From Candidatus Zixiibacteriota bacterium (GTDB taxonomy: Bacteria; Zixibacteria; MSB-5A5; GN15; FEB-12), in contig JAJRXM010000006.1 of the NCBI GenBank assembly GCA_024276275.1, forward strand, positions 57,478 to 121,477: a stretch of DNA of 64,000 nucleotides, in the 5' to 3' direction. The translations under genes were made by a program, and so were the position numbers. Below the pieces are notes generated by a model, which searched no databases, was not told the origin of the DNA, and saw only the letters and a program-made list of their open reading frames with translations. Positions 28,170-38,051 of this stretch are shown one piece after another (position 1 is the stretch's first letter; each line of letters begins with the position of its first letter).

Positions 28170-28292
28170 TTTCTCCTAATCTCTTCATAGCTTTAAGTTT
28201 TTGTAAAATCTATTTTCATACATATTTAGTCGACAATTATTAAAACATCTTAACTAAAAAAGTAGAGGAATTTTCCGTATTATAATTATTAC

Positions 28293-30863
28293 TTAATTGG
28301 CTAGTACCGACTTACTGAGCCTATTTATCTGCTCTAGAGCAGGTTGATAATCCGGTTTGAGTGCACAAATTCTTTTAAAGCCAACTATTGCCGAATCTTT
28401 ATGTCCCATAAGCAGATAGCACTCTGAAAGGGCATAAAGCAGTTGGATGTTATTCGGTTCAATATGCAATAGCGACTCATATTGCTGTAAGGCATTTTCG
28501 TATTTATTCGCTTTTTTATATGCATCGGCTAATACAGCAATAATGGTATAATCTTTTTGGTTTGACATTAAATAGCTTTTAAGGTTGTCAATTGCCTGCT
28601 CTACTTTATTAAGCTTCAACTGGGTAATTCCAAGATTTCTTAATATGATGTCAGGACGGTTTTCAGATTTTTCTGATTGAGTATAATAAGACTCAGCCTC
28701 TTGATAATTTTCTAATTTAAAATAACAATTACCGATATTGTTAAGCAGCTCGGCAGTAGGTGTTTTTATTTTTTTATAATATAGAGCCGCTTCATTATAT
28801 AATGCAGAATCAAAATAAATATCCCCGATTATTTGGTTTGTATTAGATTCAGAACTTAATGAGGATATTTCTTCTAACAACTCATGCCCTTTTGGAGACA
28901 TCCTAACAGTCAGCAAAAATTTAGCATAATGCAATTTAGCATTGATATTAAACTCTTCCAGGCTTATCGCTTCTTTATAGTATTTTTCCGCTTTGTCATA
29001 TTTAGCTTCCGAAATATAAATTGATGCTAATCCCAAAAGCAAATCTCCGGTAGTGTTTGATAATTTTTTTTGTTGGTGATAATGTTTCTTAGCGTTGTCA
29101 ATATCTTTTTCTTTATGATAGATTTGAGCAAGACGATAATTCGTTTCGATAAATCCTTTATCCGCATCAAGCGATCTCAGATAGTAGGACTTTGCCAAAG
29201 TGAAATCATTTTCTGTTTCGGCTATCAATCCAAGAGAATAATTAGCAGAGGCTCTATCATCTATATGAGCAAATATCAATGAGTCTTTTTCTTTGTCAGG
29301 AGCATACGCAGCTTGTTTTTCAAGATATGACTTATATCCTTTTTTTGCTTTATCCCATATTTTTTGTTGAGCAAAAATATGTCCAATCAGCAATAGAGGG
29401 TCTAAATAATCATCTTTATAGCTAATTGCCTTTTGAGCATATTCAAAAGATTTATCATATTCTTTATTGTGGAAATATGCCCAGGCAATCTGGTCAAGGC
29501 ACATCAAATGAATATGTCTATCTTTATTGTCTTTTGGGTTCGTAAGCTCTACCGCTTTTTTAGCCGACGATATTATCAAATCTATATTATGTGTCGGGTA
29601 CTCTTCCCCGTGAGAACGATCAGCCTTTAAAATTTGAGCATAATTAAACAGAGCAAAAGCATTATCTGGGTTTTTATCCAGCTGTTTCTCTAAAAGAGCT
29701 TTTGTTCTGAGATATTTTTCTCGCATTTTTTCCGGACTTAGATCATAGCCCAAATGTTTTAGTCTGGCATTAATTCTTACGATTGGATGTTCATCTCCAA
29801 AATCGAGAAGATTATGAACGATACCCTCATATTGCAAATCTAAATAGCGTCTCCAAAAACGAACTGACGGCAAGAATGTTGTTGTCTGTCCCCTGTTACC
29901 ATACACGTTAAAAACATTTATTGAAACAATGCTTACTTTTTCATTTTGTAATGCCTGTTGTACAATCGGTACATCATCAGTTATAAACCGTTCATCAGCA
30001 TCTATAATAAAGACCCATTCTGATGTTGCCTTTGACAACGAGTAGTTACGATGTTTGGAAAAGTTACCTTCCCACTCTTGATGATATATTTTTGCACCGT
30101 ACGATTTTGCTATTTCGACTGTTTTGTCATCAGAGCCGGTATCTACAATAATAATTTCATCGACCCAGTCACGAATAGAGTCTAAACACTCGGGAAGTAA
30201 TTCTTCTTCATTTTTCACAATCATACAGGCTGAAATAGTCGGTTTTTCAGTTAGTGATTTTTCAAGCAGTCTTAATTCTTGAATTTGACTGCTCGACTTT
30301 AAACCTTTGCGAATAATTTTCTCTGCTTGTTCGTATTCTTTGTGATGAATATACAGATTAGCTAAGTTTAAATACGGCAGATGATTTTCTTTGTCAGTTT
30401 TAATCGCATCGGAAAAACTTTTGACCGCTTTTTTCTTGTTCTCTAGTTCCATATAAGCAGAGCCTATAAAATTATGTACCTGACATTTATGACCCGGTGT
30501 ATAGGAATAATTTAGTTCATTTGAATTCATTTTCTTATAGTTTGTCAGATAAAGTTCTGAAAACTGTAGAACTTTATCATATTCTCTTAGTGAAAGATGT
30601 ACAAACGTCAGAACAAAATAGTAATCTAACGGATTAGTTTCTCTATCTATACAGTCGCTGCAATGTTTCTCGGCTTCAGGTAATTTGTTTTTAATTGCGT
30701 AAGCAAAGGCAAGCAAATGGTTAAATATTTTATTACCCTGTGAATCGGAAATTTTATATTTTTTCATATGCGGTTTGAGATGTGCCAAAAGTTTACTGTT
30801 ATCATCGGAAAAATAAATTTTCTCAGCTTTTTGTAATATATTTTCTGTATTTTTCTTAGTCAT
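28293..30863 (-). CDS. TPR protein with internal family 2 glycosyltransferase
   Basis: An 856-residue cytosolic protein. TPR-like helices occupy residues ~30-200. A GT2 domain follows (~208-440), with TISACMIVKNEEELLPECLDS, VDTGSDDKT and the metal-binding DAD at 288-290. A long C-terminal array of TPR repeats completes it (~440-850). This SunS/WaaE-like GT2 fold plus TPRs fits a protein or glycan glycosyltransferase. It lies between fliC and a second TPR glycosyltransferase, and 4 bp separate the two genes, so flagellin glycosylation is the leading inference. Confidence 0.85.
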   Translation of the reverse strand: MTKKNTENILQKAEKIYFSDDNSKLLAHLKPHMKKYKISDSQGNKIFNHLLAFAYAIKNKLPEAEKHCSDCIDRETNPLDYYFVLTFVHLSLREYDKVLQFSELYLTNYKKMNSNELNYSYTPGHKCQVHNFIGSAYMELENKKKAVKSFSDAIKTDKENHLPYLNLANLYIHHKEYEQAEKIIRKGLKSSSQIQELRLLEKSLTEKPTISACMIVKNEEELLPECLDSIRDWVDEIIIVDTGSDDKTVEIAKSYGAKIYHQEWEGNFSKHRNYSLSKATSEWVFIIDADERFITDDVPIVQQALQNEKVSIVSINVFNVYGNRGQTTTFLPSVRFWRRYLDLQYEGIVHNLLDFGDEHPIVRINARLKHLGYDLSPEKMREKYLRTKALLEKQLDKNPDNAFALFNYAQILKADRSHGEEYPTHNIDLIISSAKKAVELTNPKDNKDRHIHLMCLDQIAWAYFHNKEYDKSFEYAQKAISYKDDYLDPLLLIGHIFAQQKIWDKAKKGYKSYLEKQAAYAPDKEKDSLIFAHIDDRASANYSLGLIAETENDFTLAKSYYLRSLDADKGFIETNYRLAQIYHKEKDIDNAKKHYHQQKKLSNTTGDLLLGLASIYISEAKYDKAEKYYKEAISLEEFNINAKLHYAKFLLTVRMSPKGHELLEEISSLSSESNTNQIIGDIYFDSALYNEAALYYKKIKTPTAELLNNIGNCYFKLENYQEAESYYTQSEKSENRPDIILRNLGITQLKLNKVEQAIDNLKSYLMSNQKDYTIIAVLADAYKKANKYENALQQYESLLHIEPNNIQLLYALSECYLLMGHKDSAIVGFKRICALKPDYQPALEQINRLSKSVLAN

Positions 30864-30867
30864 TTTT

Positions 30868-32481
30868 TTATCCGACTTCTGTAAGCTCTTTAGTAGTTAA
30901 AAGATTTGATAATTGAGTTGAAATTTGCAGCATCTTATCATCCAAACTATACTTATCAACAATATATGTTCTGTTTTCTTTTGCAATTTTTTTGAGATTA
31001 GCAGTTTCATAGTTTTTTAGCATCTCAAGACAATCATCAGGTGTATTAAAGAGATATTTTTTCGGATAGAGATAAGAAGCACCATACCAATTATGAATTA
31101 ACGGCATGAGTCCCGATGCCATTCCCTCGGCAATTGAATAATGGAATGATTCAAACAATGATGTAGAAATTACAAAGTCTTTATCAGCATACCATGAGGG
31201 CATATCATCGACCCACCCATCAAAAGTAACAGGAAGATTATTTTCTTTTATAAAATGTTCAAAGTATAATTTTATACGAGGGTCCTGGTGCTGTCCTGCT
31301 ATATGGAGTGTGTATTCATTGTCATAGTCATATATTTTTTTGAAGCTGTACAACAATAGTTCAGGGTTCTTCTTATAATTTATATATCCGACAGAGGCTA
31401 TTTTTTTCCCTCGATTTTTCTTCGTCGGAATCTTGAATTTTTTAGTATCTACAGCATTATGGATAACAACTTGCGGTACATCAATTTTTATTTTACTTGC
31501 TACAATTTCCTGAACAGATTTATTGACATAAACAAGTAAATCTACTTTTTCCCAATCTACTTGTAACGGGAAATCGGTAAAGGCTTCATAGCTATGTAAA
31601 CGACAGACTATTTTTGATTTTTTTTCTAACTTCGTTGCCTCTATCAAGTATTGATCACACCATTCAAACCAAGAAATATCAGCCCACTCCATGAGGTCTT
31701 TCATTTCGTTTTTACCGGTATTATCAAACAGTTTCACCTCATTTGATTTTCCCAGATAGTCAATAATATCGCCTACAAAGCTATCAATAGATGAAAAGAA
31801 AGCTATTTTTTTCCCGACAATTTTAGAATCTTCTGTTTTGACAGAACTAAGAAAACCAGTATTGATTTTTTCTTTTATAATTTCCTGCCACCGATGTATT
31901 TCTGCTTTTGATTTTATACTATTTAGTTCTGATTTTTCATTTTCGGACAACAGCAGGTGTGCTTCATTGAGCAGCTGTTTTTCTATAGAATAGGTTAGGG
32001 CATTATTTCGAGCTACGGAGTTGTTCGGATCTATTTCTAATGCTTTACCCCATTGTTGAAAGGCATTTTCGGTTTTATTCAAATGTGTTGCGATCACTGC
32101 CAAATCATTTAGCAGTTCCGCATTATCTGGATATTTTTCAGATAACGATTCTACTCTTTTATATGCTTGCGTATAATTTTGATTATTGATTTCGATAAGA
32201 GCTAAATTGTAATTAGCATCATAATGAGAGGGGTCTAGTTTTGTAATTTCGGTAAACAGTTCAACAGCATCTTTATCTTTTTGAAGTGATACTGCCAGCA
32301 TACCGGCTGTTAATTTATCCGTGATAGAGTTTTGAGATGATAGAGCTACTGCTTTTACATAGGGATATGCGTCTGACAGTTTGTTTTCAGCAAGATAGAT
32401 ATTTGCCTGTGAGGTTATTTCTTCAAGTGTTATAAATCTATCGGTAAGTTTCTTAAGTAAATCTTTATATGAAACATTCAT
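30868..32481 (-). CDS. TPR protein with C-terminal GT-B (GT4-like) glycosyltransferase
   Basis: A 537-residue protein. The N-terminal ~200 residues are TPR repeats (YDANYNLALIEINNQNYTQAY). The rest is a GT-B glycosyltransferase: VVIHNAVDTKKFK acceptor/linker region, GYINYKKNPELLLYSF, and the donor-binding ESFHYSIAEGMASGLMPLIHNWYGA with its conserved EGMASG. It is adjacent to fliW upstream and the TPR-GT2 gene downstream. Likely involved in glycosylation of flagellin or another surface protein; the sugar is unknown. Confidence 0.85.
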   Translation of the reverse strand: MNVSYKDLLKKLTDRFITLEEITSQANIYLAENKLSDAYPYVKAVALSSQNSITDKLTAGMLAVSLQKDKDAVELFTEITKLDPSHYDANYNLALIEINNQNYTQAYKRVESLSEKYPDNAELLNDLAVIATHLNKTENAFQQWGKALEIDPNNSVARNNALTYSIEKQLLNEAHLLLSENEKSELNSIKSKAEIHRWQEIIKEKINTGFLSSVKTEDSKIVGKKIAFFSSIDSFVGDIIDYLGKSNEVKLFDNTGKNEMKDLMEWADISWFEWCDQYLIEATKLEKKSKIVCRLHSYEAFTDFPLQVDWEKVDLLVYVNKSVQEIVASKIKIDVPQVVIHNAVDTKKFKIPTKKNRGKKIASVGYINYKKNPELLLYSFKKIYDYDNEYTLHIAGQHQDPRIKLYFEHFIKENNLPVTFDGWVDDMPSWYADKDFVISTSLFESFHYSIAEGMASGLMPLIHNWYGASYLYPKKYLFNTPDDCLEMLKNYETANLKKIAKENRTYIVDKYSLDDKMLQISTQLSNLLTTKELTEVG

Positions 32482-32515
32482 ACTATCAATATCCTATCTT
32501 GATATGTAATAATTA

Positions 32516-32992
32516 TTATACTGTTGCAGCAGCAGTTTCTTTTGTTGTAGCTTTCTCCGTTTGTGAAAGATATTTCATAAAATGATACTTCACTTTATAG
32601 TCAGTATTAACTAAAACCAATTGCTTACCGCAGTTATTTTCGGTATTGATTAAAAGAGGTCCTTGCATATTGGCGGTAATATCTTCCGGCCTTTCTGCAA
32701 GTGTTACAACTACATATGTTTCGACAGAGTTGACATCATCGATTTTAAGTTCCGCAATCTCTTTGGAATTAATTTCAATTTTGTATTCCGCCATAAACAA
32801 TCTTGGATTAACAACTAAAAATGATAATGTAGGTTCTTCGGTTGACTGGAGCCATAGAAACGGTTTGAGTTCCTCAACTTCAACAAGACAATACTTTTTA
32901 TACTTTTCAAAACCTAATACAGGTCTTTGCATAGTAATTAGTTTGTCCTCTGATACCTCAATTTCACCTAATCGTAAACTTTGCACTTTCAT
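32516..32992 (-). CDS. fliW: Flagellar assembly factor FliW
   Basis: A 158-residue FliW. The motifs GLPGF-like PVLGFEKYKKYCLVE, LWLQSTEEPTLSFLVVNP and LINTENNCGKQLVL are family hallmarks. FliW binds either free flagellin or CsrA. When flagellin is exported, FliW sequesters CsrA and relieves repression of flagellin mRNA. csrA lies two genes upstream, and the fliC leader carries candidate CsrA sites. Confidence 0.95.
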   Translation of the reverse strand: MKVQSLRLGEIEVSEDKLITMQRPVLGFEKYKKYCLVEVEELKPFLWLQSTEEPTLSFLVVNPRLFMAEYKIEINSKEIAELKIDDVNSVETYVVVTLAERPEDITANMQGPLLINTENNCGKQLVLVNTDYKVKYHFMKYLSQTEKATTKETAAATV

Positions 32993-33013
32993 ACATCTAT
33001 TTCCTTATATCAT

Positions 33014-34933
33014 CTATCTTAAAAAGTTCAATAGTGACGGTTGTATTATTTTGGCAGACGCCATAAGAGCCGCCTGATAATTATTTTCAAATATTGACAA
33101 TTGTGTAATTACTTGAGTTAAGTCAGCATCTTCAATTTCAGAAAGGCGTTCTGCAAACATAAATTCCTGAGAGAGAAGTCTACTGTAGGTACTTTCCAGC
33201 CTGACACCTTTTGAGCCATTGATTGCTCTATTATTAAGAACATGGTCAATTCCCAAATCAAAGTTTTTTAACAGTCCTGAAATAGCTTCACGGTCATTAT
33301 TTTCCATCGCATTTGCTAAAACATACATAGAACCCATAATATCTGACGAGCCGAAGATTCCTAGATCTCTTGCAGAAGTTCCACCTGATACTTCTTCAAT
33401 TGTAAAAGATGAGTTCGGGTCATTATGTACAACTTGTATCCCTCTCCCGCTTGCATTGAGTGATGCTGTGATATCTAAACCTGAGTTATTAAAAACATCA
33501 AGTAAGTCCTGTATCGTTGTTAACGAAGGGTCATCTAAGTCAAGCGTGGCCATAGCACCGCCCTGCCACATAATGATTTCCCCTTTAGTCATTCCTAATC
33601 CGTTATTTAAATCACTCAGATTGGATGTTGCTAACAGTTGTGCATCTAAATTTACACCGACAAAATTTCCTTTGAATTCAGATAAAATCCCTAAATCTTC
33701 TGCGGTTGTTCCACCTTGCTCTTCAATAGAGAAATGTACTAACGGTGCTAAATCTGAACCGGTTAAAGTAGGTTCTATTCTGCCTACTATACCTAATTGA
33801 TCAGCTAAATTAATACTGTTAGCAAGATCTTCTATCGCTAAGTTTAGAGGAATACCGTTGGTATCGTTTATTTCAAACCCTGTACCTGCGGCATTGATTC
33901 CCATTGTTACATTAAAAACACCGGCTGAATTAAGCTGTGAATTAAATTGGGTCATTACATCATTTACTGTTACTGCTGAACTTAAATCAACAGTTACATC
34001 GATACCGGCTCCATCTGTAACTCTTATAAGACCGGTAGTCAAATCTACACCGGCACCGTTATTGATATTATTTAAAGGAGTTACCCCAGAGATAAGACCG
34101 GTTTGAGTAGTTTCAAACAATATCGAATTATTATCATCAGCAATTCGAGCAGTTAAATTGGTAATACCGTTGATAGTTAAGTCATTATTTATTTGTAGCA
34201 GAACTTCATCAATAGTTGTTTCTGCACTCAAATCAATAGTCGCATTAATACCGAGGTTTAAATCTCTAATTTGTATAAGACCCGGAGTTTGATTTATACC
34301 GTTTCCGTTATGTAAATCTGCAAGTTGTGTATTTCCGTTGATACCTACATTTAAATCAAAGTCTTCACCGAGAGTTAAAATCTGTTTTAAAAAGAGGTCC
34401 GCCCCGTTCATATTTACACCGACTTCAGCAGATGAACCTATCTGATAATTTATCACACCATTATCACCACGATAAGTAACTCCATTTGCTTGTCGCTGAA
34501 ATGCCGCTTGATCGGTTTTAAATCCTGAATAAACATAGCGTCCTTCCAACTGAGAGTTGCCCAGTTGTAATAGTTTATCAATACCGGACCTCAATCCCGT
34601 AGCAAAAGCTGCTCTTCCCTCGGCATTAAACGAATCATCGGCTCCATTGACCGCATCAGCCTTTGCGGATGATACGATTTCATTGAAGCTGTTGATAATT
34701 TCATCGTTTCTTAAATACCAGGAGTTTGCTTGATTGATATTCCCTTGATATTGTTTGTTATTCGCCAATTCGTTGCGGTAATCAAGGTCTCGTGTAATTC
34801 CTAACGGATCATCTGACGGTTTATTGATTTTTTTACCGGATGACATTTGAGTTTGCAAAGCTAAAAATCTTGAAAGGGATTTTTGAGCATTGTAAGTAAC
34901 TCGTCCGGCAATCATTGAATTGGTAACACGCAT
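33014..34933 (-). CDS. flgL: Hook-filament junction protein FlgL (HAP3), enlarged
   Basis: 639 residues, about twice the E. coli length (317). The N-terminus (MRVTNSMIAGRVTYNAQKSLSRFLALQTQMSSGKKINKPSDDP) and the C-terminal helix (DLTQVITQLSIFENNYQAALMASAKIIQPSLLNFLR) are diagnostic. Three IN-type repeats can be seen at ~204-280, ~286-360 and ~437-505, each with a GL..G-I-x-V/W strand, a TIDLS/TVDLS-like strand and a T-I-x-D-V/L-L helix. They would form extra surface domains at the junction. Confidence 0.93.
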   Translation of the reverse strand: MRVTNSMIAGRVTYNAQKSLSRFLALQTQMSSGKKINKPSDDPLGITRDLDYRNELANNKQYQGNINQANSWYLRNDEIINSFNEIVSSAKADAVNGADDSFNAEGRAAFATGLRSGIDKLLQLGNSQLEGRYVYSGFKTDQAAFQRQANGVTYRGDNGVINYQIGSSAEVGVNMNGADLFLKQILTLGEDFDLNVGINGNTQLADLHNGNGINQTPGLIQIRDLNLGINATIDLSAETTIDEVLLQINNDLTINGITNLTARIADDNNSILFETTQTGLISGVTPLNNINNGAGVDLTTGLIRVTDGAGIDVTVDLSSAVTVNDVMTQFNSQLNSAGVFNVTMGINAAGTGFEINDTNGIPLNLAIEDLANSINLADQLGIVGRIEPTLTGSDLAPLVHFSIEEQGGTTAEDLGILSEFKGNFVGVNLDAQLLATSNLSDLNNGLGMTKGEIIMWQGGAMATLDLDDPSLTTIQDLLDVFNNSGLDITASLNASGRGIQVVHNDPNSSFTIEEVSGGTSARDLGIFGSSDIMGSMYVLANAMENNDREAISGLLKNFDLGIDHVLNNRAINGSKGVRLESTYSRLLSQEFMFAERLSEIEDADLTQVITQLSIFENNYQAALMASAKIIQPSLLNFLR

Positions 34934-34952
34934 AACATACTCGCTTGTTTAA

Positions 34953-35270
34953 TTAATTTTTTGGTTTTCTATTAGATGAATCATTTTTCTTCATCTTATC
35001 CTTATAGTCAATCGCAGGCGGTTTTAATTCGCTGCCTTTAATTTTACTTTTAATAAGGTCAACCATTCCTTTTAAATCTTTCGAAATCGATCCTGATGCT
35101 TTTCGGTTTTCTTCCTGAATCTTCACATAGATTTCTTCACGATGTACAACCACATTCATCGGAGCATCAATTCCGATTCTTACCTGTCTTCCGTGAATAC
35201 CTAACACCGAGATTTTAATATCCTCACCGATGTTAATCGATTCACCTAACTTCCTTGTTAAAATCAGCAC
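34953..35270 (-). CDS. csrA: Carbon storage regulator CsrA with C-terminal extension
   Basis: A 105-residue RNA-binding regulator. Residues 1-~60 are the CsrA core ([41 protein letters not shown]) with the RNA-binding Arg44. The usual length is 60-75; the extra ~45 basic residues could add RNA contact or be unstructured. The start is GTG with AAGGAGGG 5 nt upstream; the GGA in its own RBS could allow autoregulation. It lies between flgK and flgL, next to fliW, as in many non-enteric flagellar clusters. Confidence 0.96.
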   Translation of the reverse strand: MLILTRKLGESINIGEDIKISVLGIHGRQVRIGIDAPMNVVVHREEIYVKIQEENRKASGSISKDLKGMVDLIKSKIKGSELKPPAIDYKDKMKKNDSSNRKPKN

Positions 35271-35328
35271 GTAAACCCTCCTTGGTTCTTATGCCATATA
35301 TGTTAATTGTTTATTTTATTCTCATATA

Positions 35329-36717
35329 CTATCTCCCAACAACTCCCATTGACAATACAGTATCGAGTGCTTGATCCATAGAGGTAATCACTCGTGCTGC
35401 GGCATCGTAGGCTTGTTGAAATTTAATCATATTTGTCATTTCTTCATCCAGGGAAACCCCCTGAACTGACTGTCTTGAAAATTCTATCTGTTGAACGAGT
35501 AAATCGTAGTTTGTTGTGAATGATGTAGCTTCATAAGATTCAACACCGATTGAACCTATAATCGAATTGTAATAATCATTGAGGGATGCTGAATCATTGT
35601 TCAGAACATTTTTATCTCGCAGTTTCGCAATGTCATAAGCTAAAGTATTATCACTTTCGGAACCGGATGCTGATGAGATAATTAATTGTTGGTTTGCTAG
35701 AATATCAGAATCAATTTCAATATTACCGGCACTGGTTTTATAAGGGTCAAAGAACGTGATACTTGTAGCACCGTTGGCTGTTTGTCCTGACATATGAAGA
35801 CTATTTACCTGTTCTACCATAGTTGCTGCCAACGTGTCCAGTTTATCCTGATATTTTGGAATTATTACATCACGACTTTCTATAAGTGCTTTTAATTGTC
35901 CTGCTGTATTCGTTAACTCGAAATCGGAACCTTCCCAAACAAGTTTATGAGTAGGTTTACCACCTACATTCGAAACTTTTGATTCTATATTAATTGAATT
36001 CGAACCGTTTACTACTGACATAGCCCCTATATACACAATCATTTCCCCTGATTGGGTTTGGTTGGTATTTACATCCACTATAAGTGAAAGATTATCAATA
36101 ATAAGGTCCCGAGAATCCCGTAAGTCGTTTGCTGTTGCACCACCGACTTCCAGAGATTTTATCTGATAATTGAGACGGGCAATTTCACCAGTCATACGGT
36201 TTATCTCTGAGGTATAGCCTGATAAGTCAGAATCAATAGATGATCTTAATTTATCAATTTGTCCTGATAATTCTTGGAAAGAATTAGTCATTTGCTTTGT
36301 CTGAGAAACTAATTGATTGCGAGTAGATGAATCCGGTTTTTTAGCAAAATCATCCCAAGCATTCCAAAATTCGTTCATTTGGTTTGAGAGAGTATTATCA
36401 TTAGGTTCATTAAATAGAGACTCTACTTGAGAGAGAATTTTTTCTTTGTAACTCCATTCACCCAGTGATTTACTTTGCTGTCTATATTGTTGACCTAAAA
36501 AGCTATCACGAATTTGTCTGATATCTGTAACTGTAACACCTGAACCGAAGGTTCCAATAGTATTGGATTCCGGTAATGTTGTTGATATATTTACCCGTTG
36601 TCTTGAATACCCTGGAGTATTGACATTGGCAATATTATGCCCGATTGTTTGTAGTGCCGCTTGGTTGGTCAATAGTGCCCGTCGTCCGATTTCCAGTCCT
36701 TGAAATAATCCCGGCAT
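35329..36717 (-). CDS. flgK: Hook-filament junction protein FlgK (HAP1)
   Basis: 462 residues. It has the N-terminal rod/hook motif ALQTIGHNIANVNTPGYSRQRVNI and the C-terminal motif SLDEEMTNMIKFQQAYDAAARVITSMDQALDTVLSM. It links hook to filament. It starts in a TAATG overlap with the FlgN-like gene, so chaperone and client are coupled. Confidence 0.97.
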   Translation of the reverse strand: MPGLFQGLEIGRRALLTNQAALQTIGHNIANVNTPGYSRQRVNISTTLPESNTIGTFGSGVTVTDIRQIRDSFLGQQYRQQSKSLGEWSYKEKILSQVESLFNEPNDNTLSNQMNEFWNAWDDFAKKPDSSTRNQLVSQTKQMTNSFQELSGQIDKLRSSIDSDLSGYTSEINRMTGEIARLNYQIKSLEVGGATANDLRDSRDLIIDNLSLIVDVNTNQTQSGEMIVYIGAMSVVNGSNSINIESKVSNVGGKPTHKLVWEGSDFELTNTAGQLKALIESRDVIIPKYQDKLDTLAATMVEQVNSLHMSGQTANGATSITFFDPYKTSAGNIEIDSDILANQQLIISSASGSESDNTLAYDIAKLRDKNVLNNDSASLNDYYNSIIGSIGVESYEATSFTTNYDLLVQQIEFSRQSVQGVSLDEEMTNMIKFQQAYDAAARVITSMDQALDTVLSMGVVGR

Positions 36718-37205
36718 TAGATTCTCCTATCTATCGCAATATTATTGCATTGCTCTTGATTTTGACCTGATTTTCCATAGGTCGGTGATTTTGGAGCATT
36801 TATTCTTGAAAGCATATCCATTGTTTTTGAGATATACTCTCTCGAACGGTTCAGCAATATTGCGTTTTGATTTCTTGTCTCTGAAATTTTATTTGTTAGA
36901 CCAAGAATCACATTTTGGAGTTGTTCTAATCTATCAGCTTGTTGTTGATCAATCAATGTGAGCAGTCGAGTGATGTTTAAATCACCTTCAATATTTTTAT
37001 CTTTTTTAATCTGTTCAACCGCATCGAGTCTTTGCTGATTGAGTAGTTGACTCTCAATAAGTTTTTCATGTTGTTCGGCGGTAACTTGATTAAGTCCATC
37101 AAGATTATTTTCAACCAACATTCTTTGCTGTTTTTCGAGAAGTTCAAAAAAAGATTCAAAGAGTATGGCTTCCCTGCCAATTATTTCGATAAGTTTATCA
37201 ATCAT
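36717..37205 (-). CDS. flgN: FlgN-like chaperone for FlgK/FlgL
   Basis: A 162-residue, helical protein with the FlgN pattern (IDKLIEIIGREAILFESFFELLEKQQRMLVENNLDGLNQVTAEQHE). It lies directly upstream of flgK and overlaps it by one base, the standard position for the HAP1/HAP3 export chaperone. Confidence 0.82.
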   Translation of the reverse strand: MIDKLIEIIGREAILFESFFELLEKQQRMLVENNLDGLNQVTAEQHEKLIESQLLNQQRLDAVEQIKKDKNIEGDLNITRLLTLIDQQQADRLEQLQNVILGLTNKISETRNQNAILLNRSREYISKTMDMLSRINAPKSPTYGKSGQNQEQCNNIAIDRRI

Positions 37206-37253
37206 ATCCTATATCCAGTAATTTCTAATTTCACATTAATAGTCGGTCTATTT

Positions 37254-38051
37254 TCATTTCACTTTAGCTTGAATCGCATTAGAGTTCATATTTATAGTCG
37301 TTATGCTGTCGATTACCTTCTCAACGTATGCTTCAGTTTCCGGAAACGGGGGTATCCCGTCGTATCGCATCACATTACCCGGACCGGCATTATACGCTGC
37401 CAGAGCGAGTTTAAGAGATTTGAAGCGGTCCAGCATGTTCTTTAAATATCTGCTTCCGCCATCTATATTTTCTGACGGATTAAAAACATTTTTTACATTC
37501 AGCTCTGCAGCTGTAGAATCAATTAATTGCATCAAACCTTTAGCACCTGCCGGAGAAACTGCCTTGTGGTCGCCGTTAGACTCTGCTTTTATTACCGAAA
37601 TAATTAAAGCAGGGTCTAATGAATACTTCTCGGCAGCTTTTAGAATCTCATCGCCGTATTTCATAAGAATCGGATCAGAGGAGATATTCTCTTTAATTCG
37701 AATCGGTTGAGTGACCTTAAAAAAATCACCGGGCCTGTTGTCAATTTCAAAATTATCTTTCGGACGTTCAATTTCATTCAAATTTTCTTTTTTCAATTCT
37801 ATCGGAGAACGAGGAGGTTTTTGTAAAGATTTAATTTCAACATTATCCGTTTTCTCTTTATATGGTGCTTCTATAACTTTTTCCAAAGAACGATACAATA
37901 CGGCAGAAATTGATTTGTTTGAATTTGTTGTCATCTGCTTCGCCATTTTCATATCAAACATATCAGTAAAAATTTCTTTACCCATTCCTCCTGAAAAAGC
38001 TCCTCCCTCGGTTAATGTTCCTTTGGGAATTGTCTTTCGCATTGATTTCAA
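37254..38051 (-). CDS. flgJ: FlgJ-like rod-binding protein plus lytic transglycosylase, frameshifted 5' end
   Basis: This frame holds most of a FlgJ: the remainder of the rod-binding domain (KSMRKTIPKG, GGMGKEIFTDMFDMKMAKQM), a linker, and a C-terminal SLT transglycosylase domain (IISVIKAESNGDHKAVSPAGAKGLMQL, catalytic Glu in AESNGD; LALAAYNAGPGNV). The conserved segment just upstream, ATKEFESFFTYQLL, is encoded in this frame but has no start. The N-terminus lies in the overlapping frame 38048-38203. A -1 shift at A AAA AAG (38090-38096) joins them into 316 residues. FlgJ guides rod assembly and cuts peptidoglycan. Whether the shift is programmed, an error or a mutation is open. Confidence 0.85.
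   Translation of the reverse strand: MKSMRKTIPKGTLTEGGAFSGGMGKEIFTDMFDMKMAKQMTTNSNKSISAVLYRSLEKVIEAPYKEKTDNVEIKSLQKPPRSPIELKKENLNEIERPKDNFEIDNRPGDFFKVTQPIRIKENISSDPILMKYGDEILKAAEKYSLDPALIISVIKAESNGDHKAVSPAGAKGLMQLIDSTAAELNVKNVFNPSENIDGGSRYLKNMLDRFKSLKLALAAYNAGPGNVMRYDGIPPFPETEAYVEKVIDSITTINMNSNAIQAKVK

Noticed and set aside
28170..28292. Sigma-28 promoter for flagellin
   Set aside because: No GCCGATAA-like -10 with a TAAA -35 is present on the minus strand in the leader; the promoter remains unidentified.
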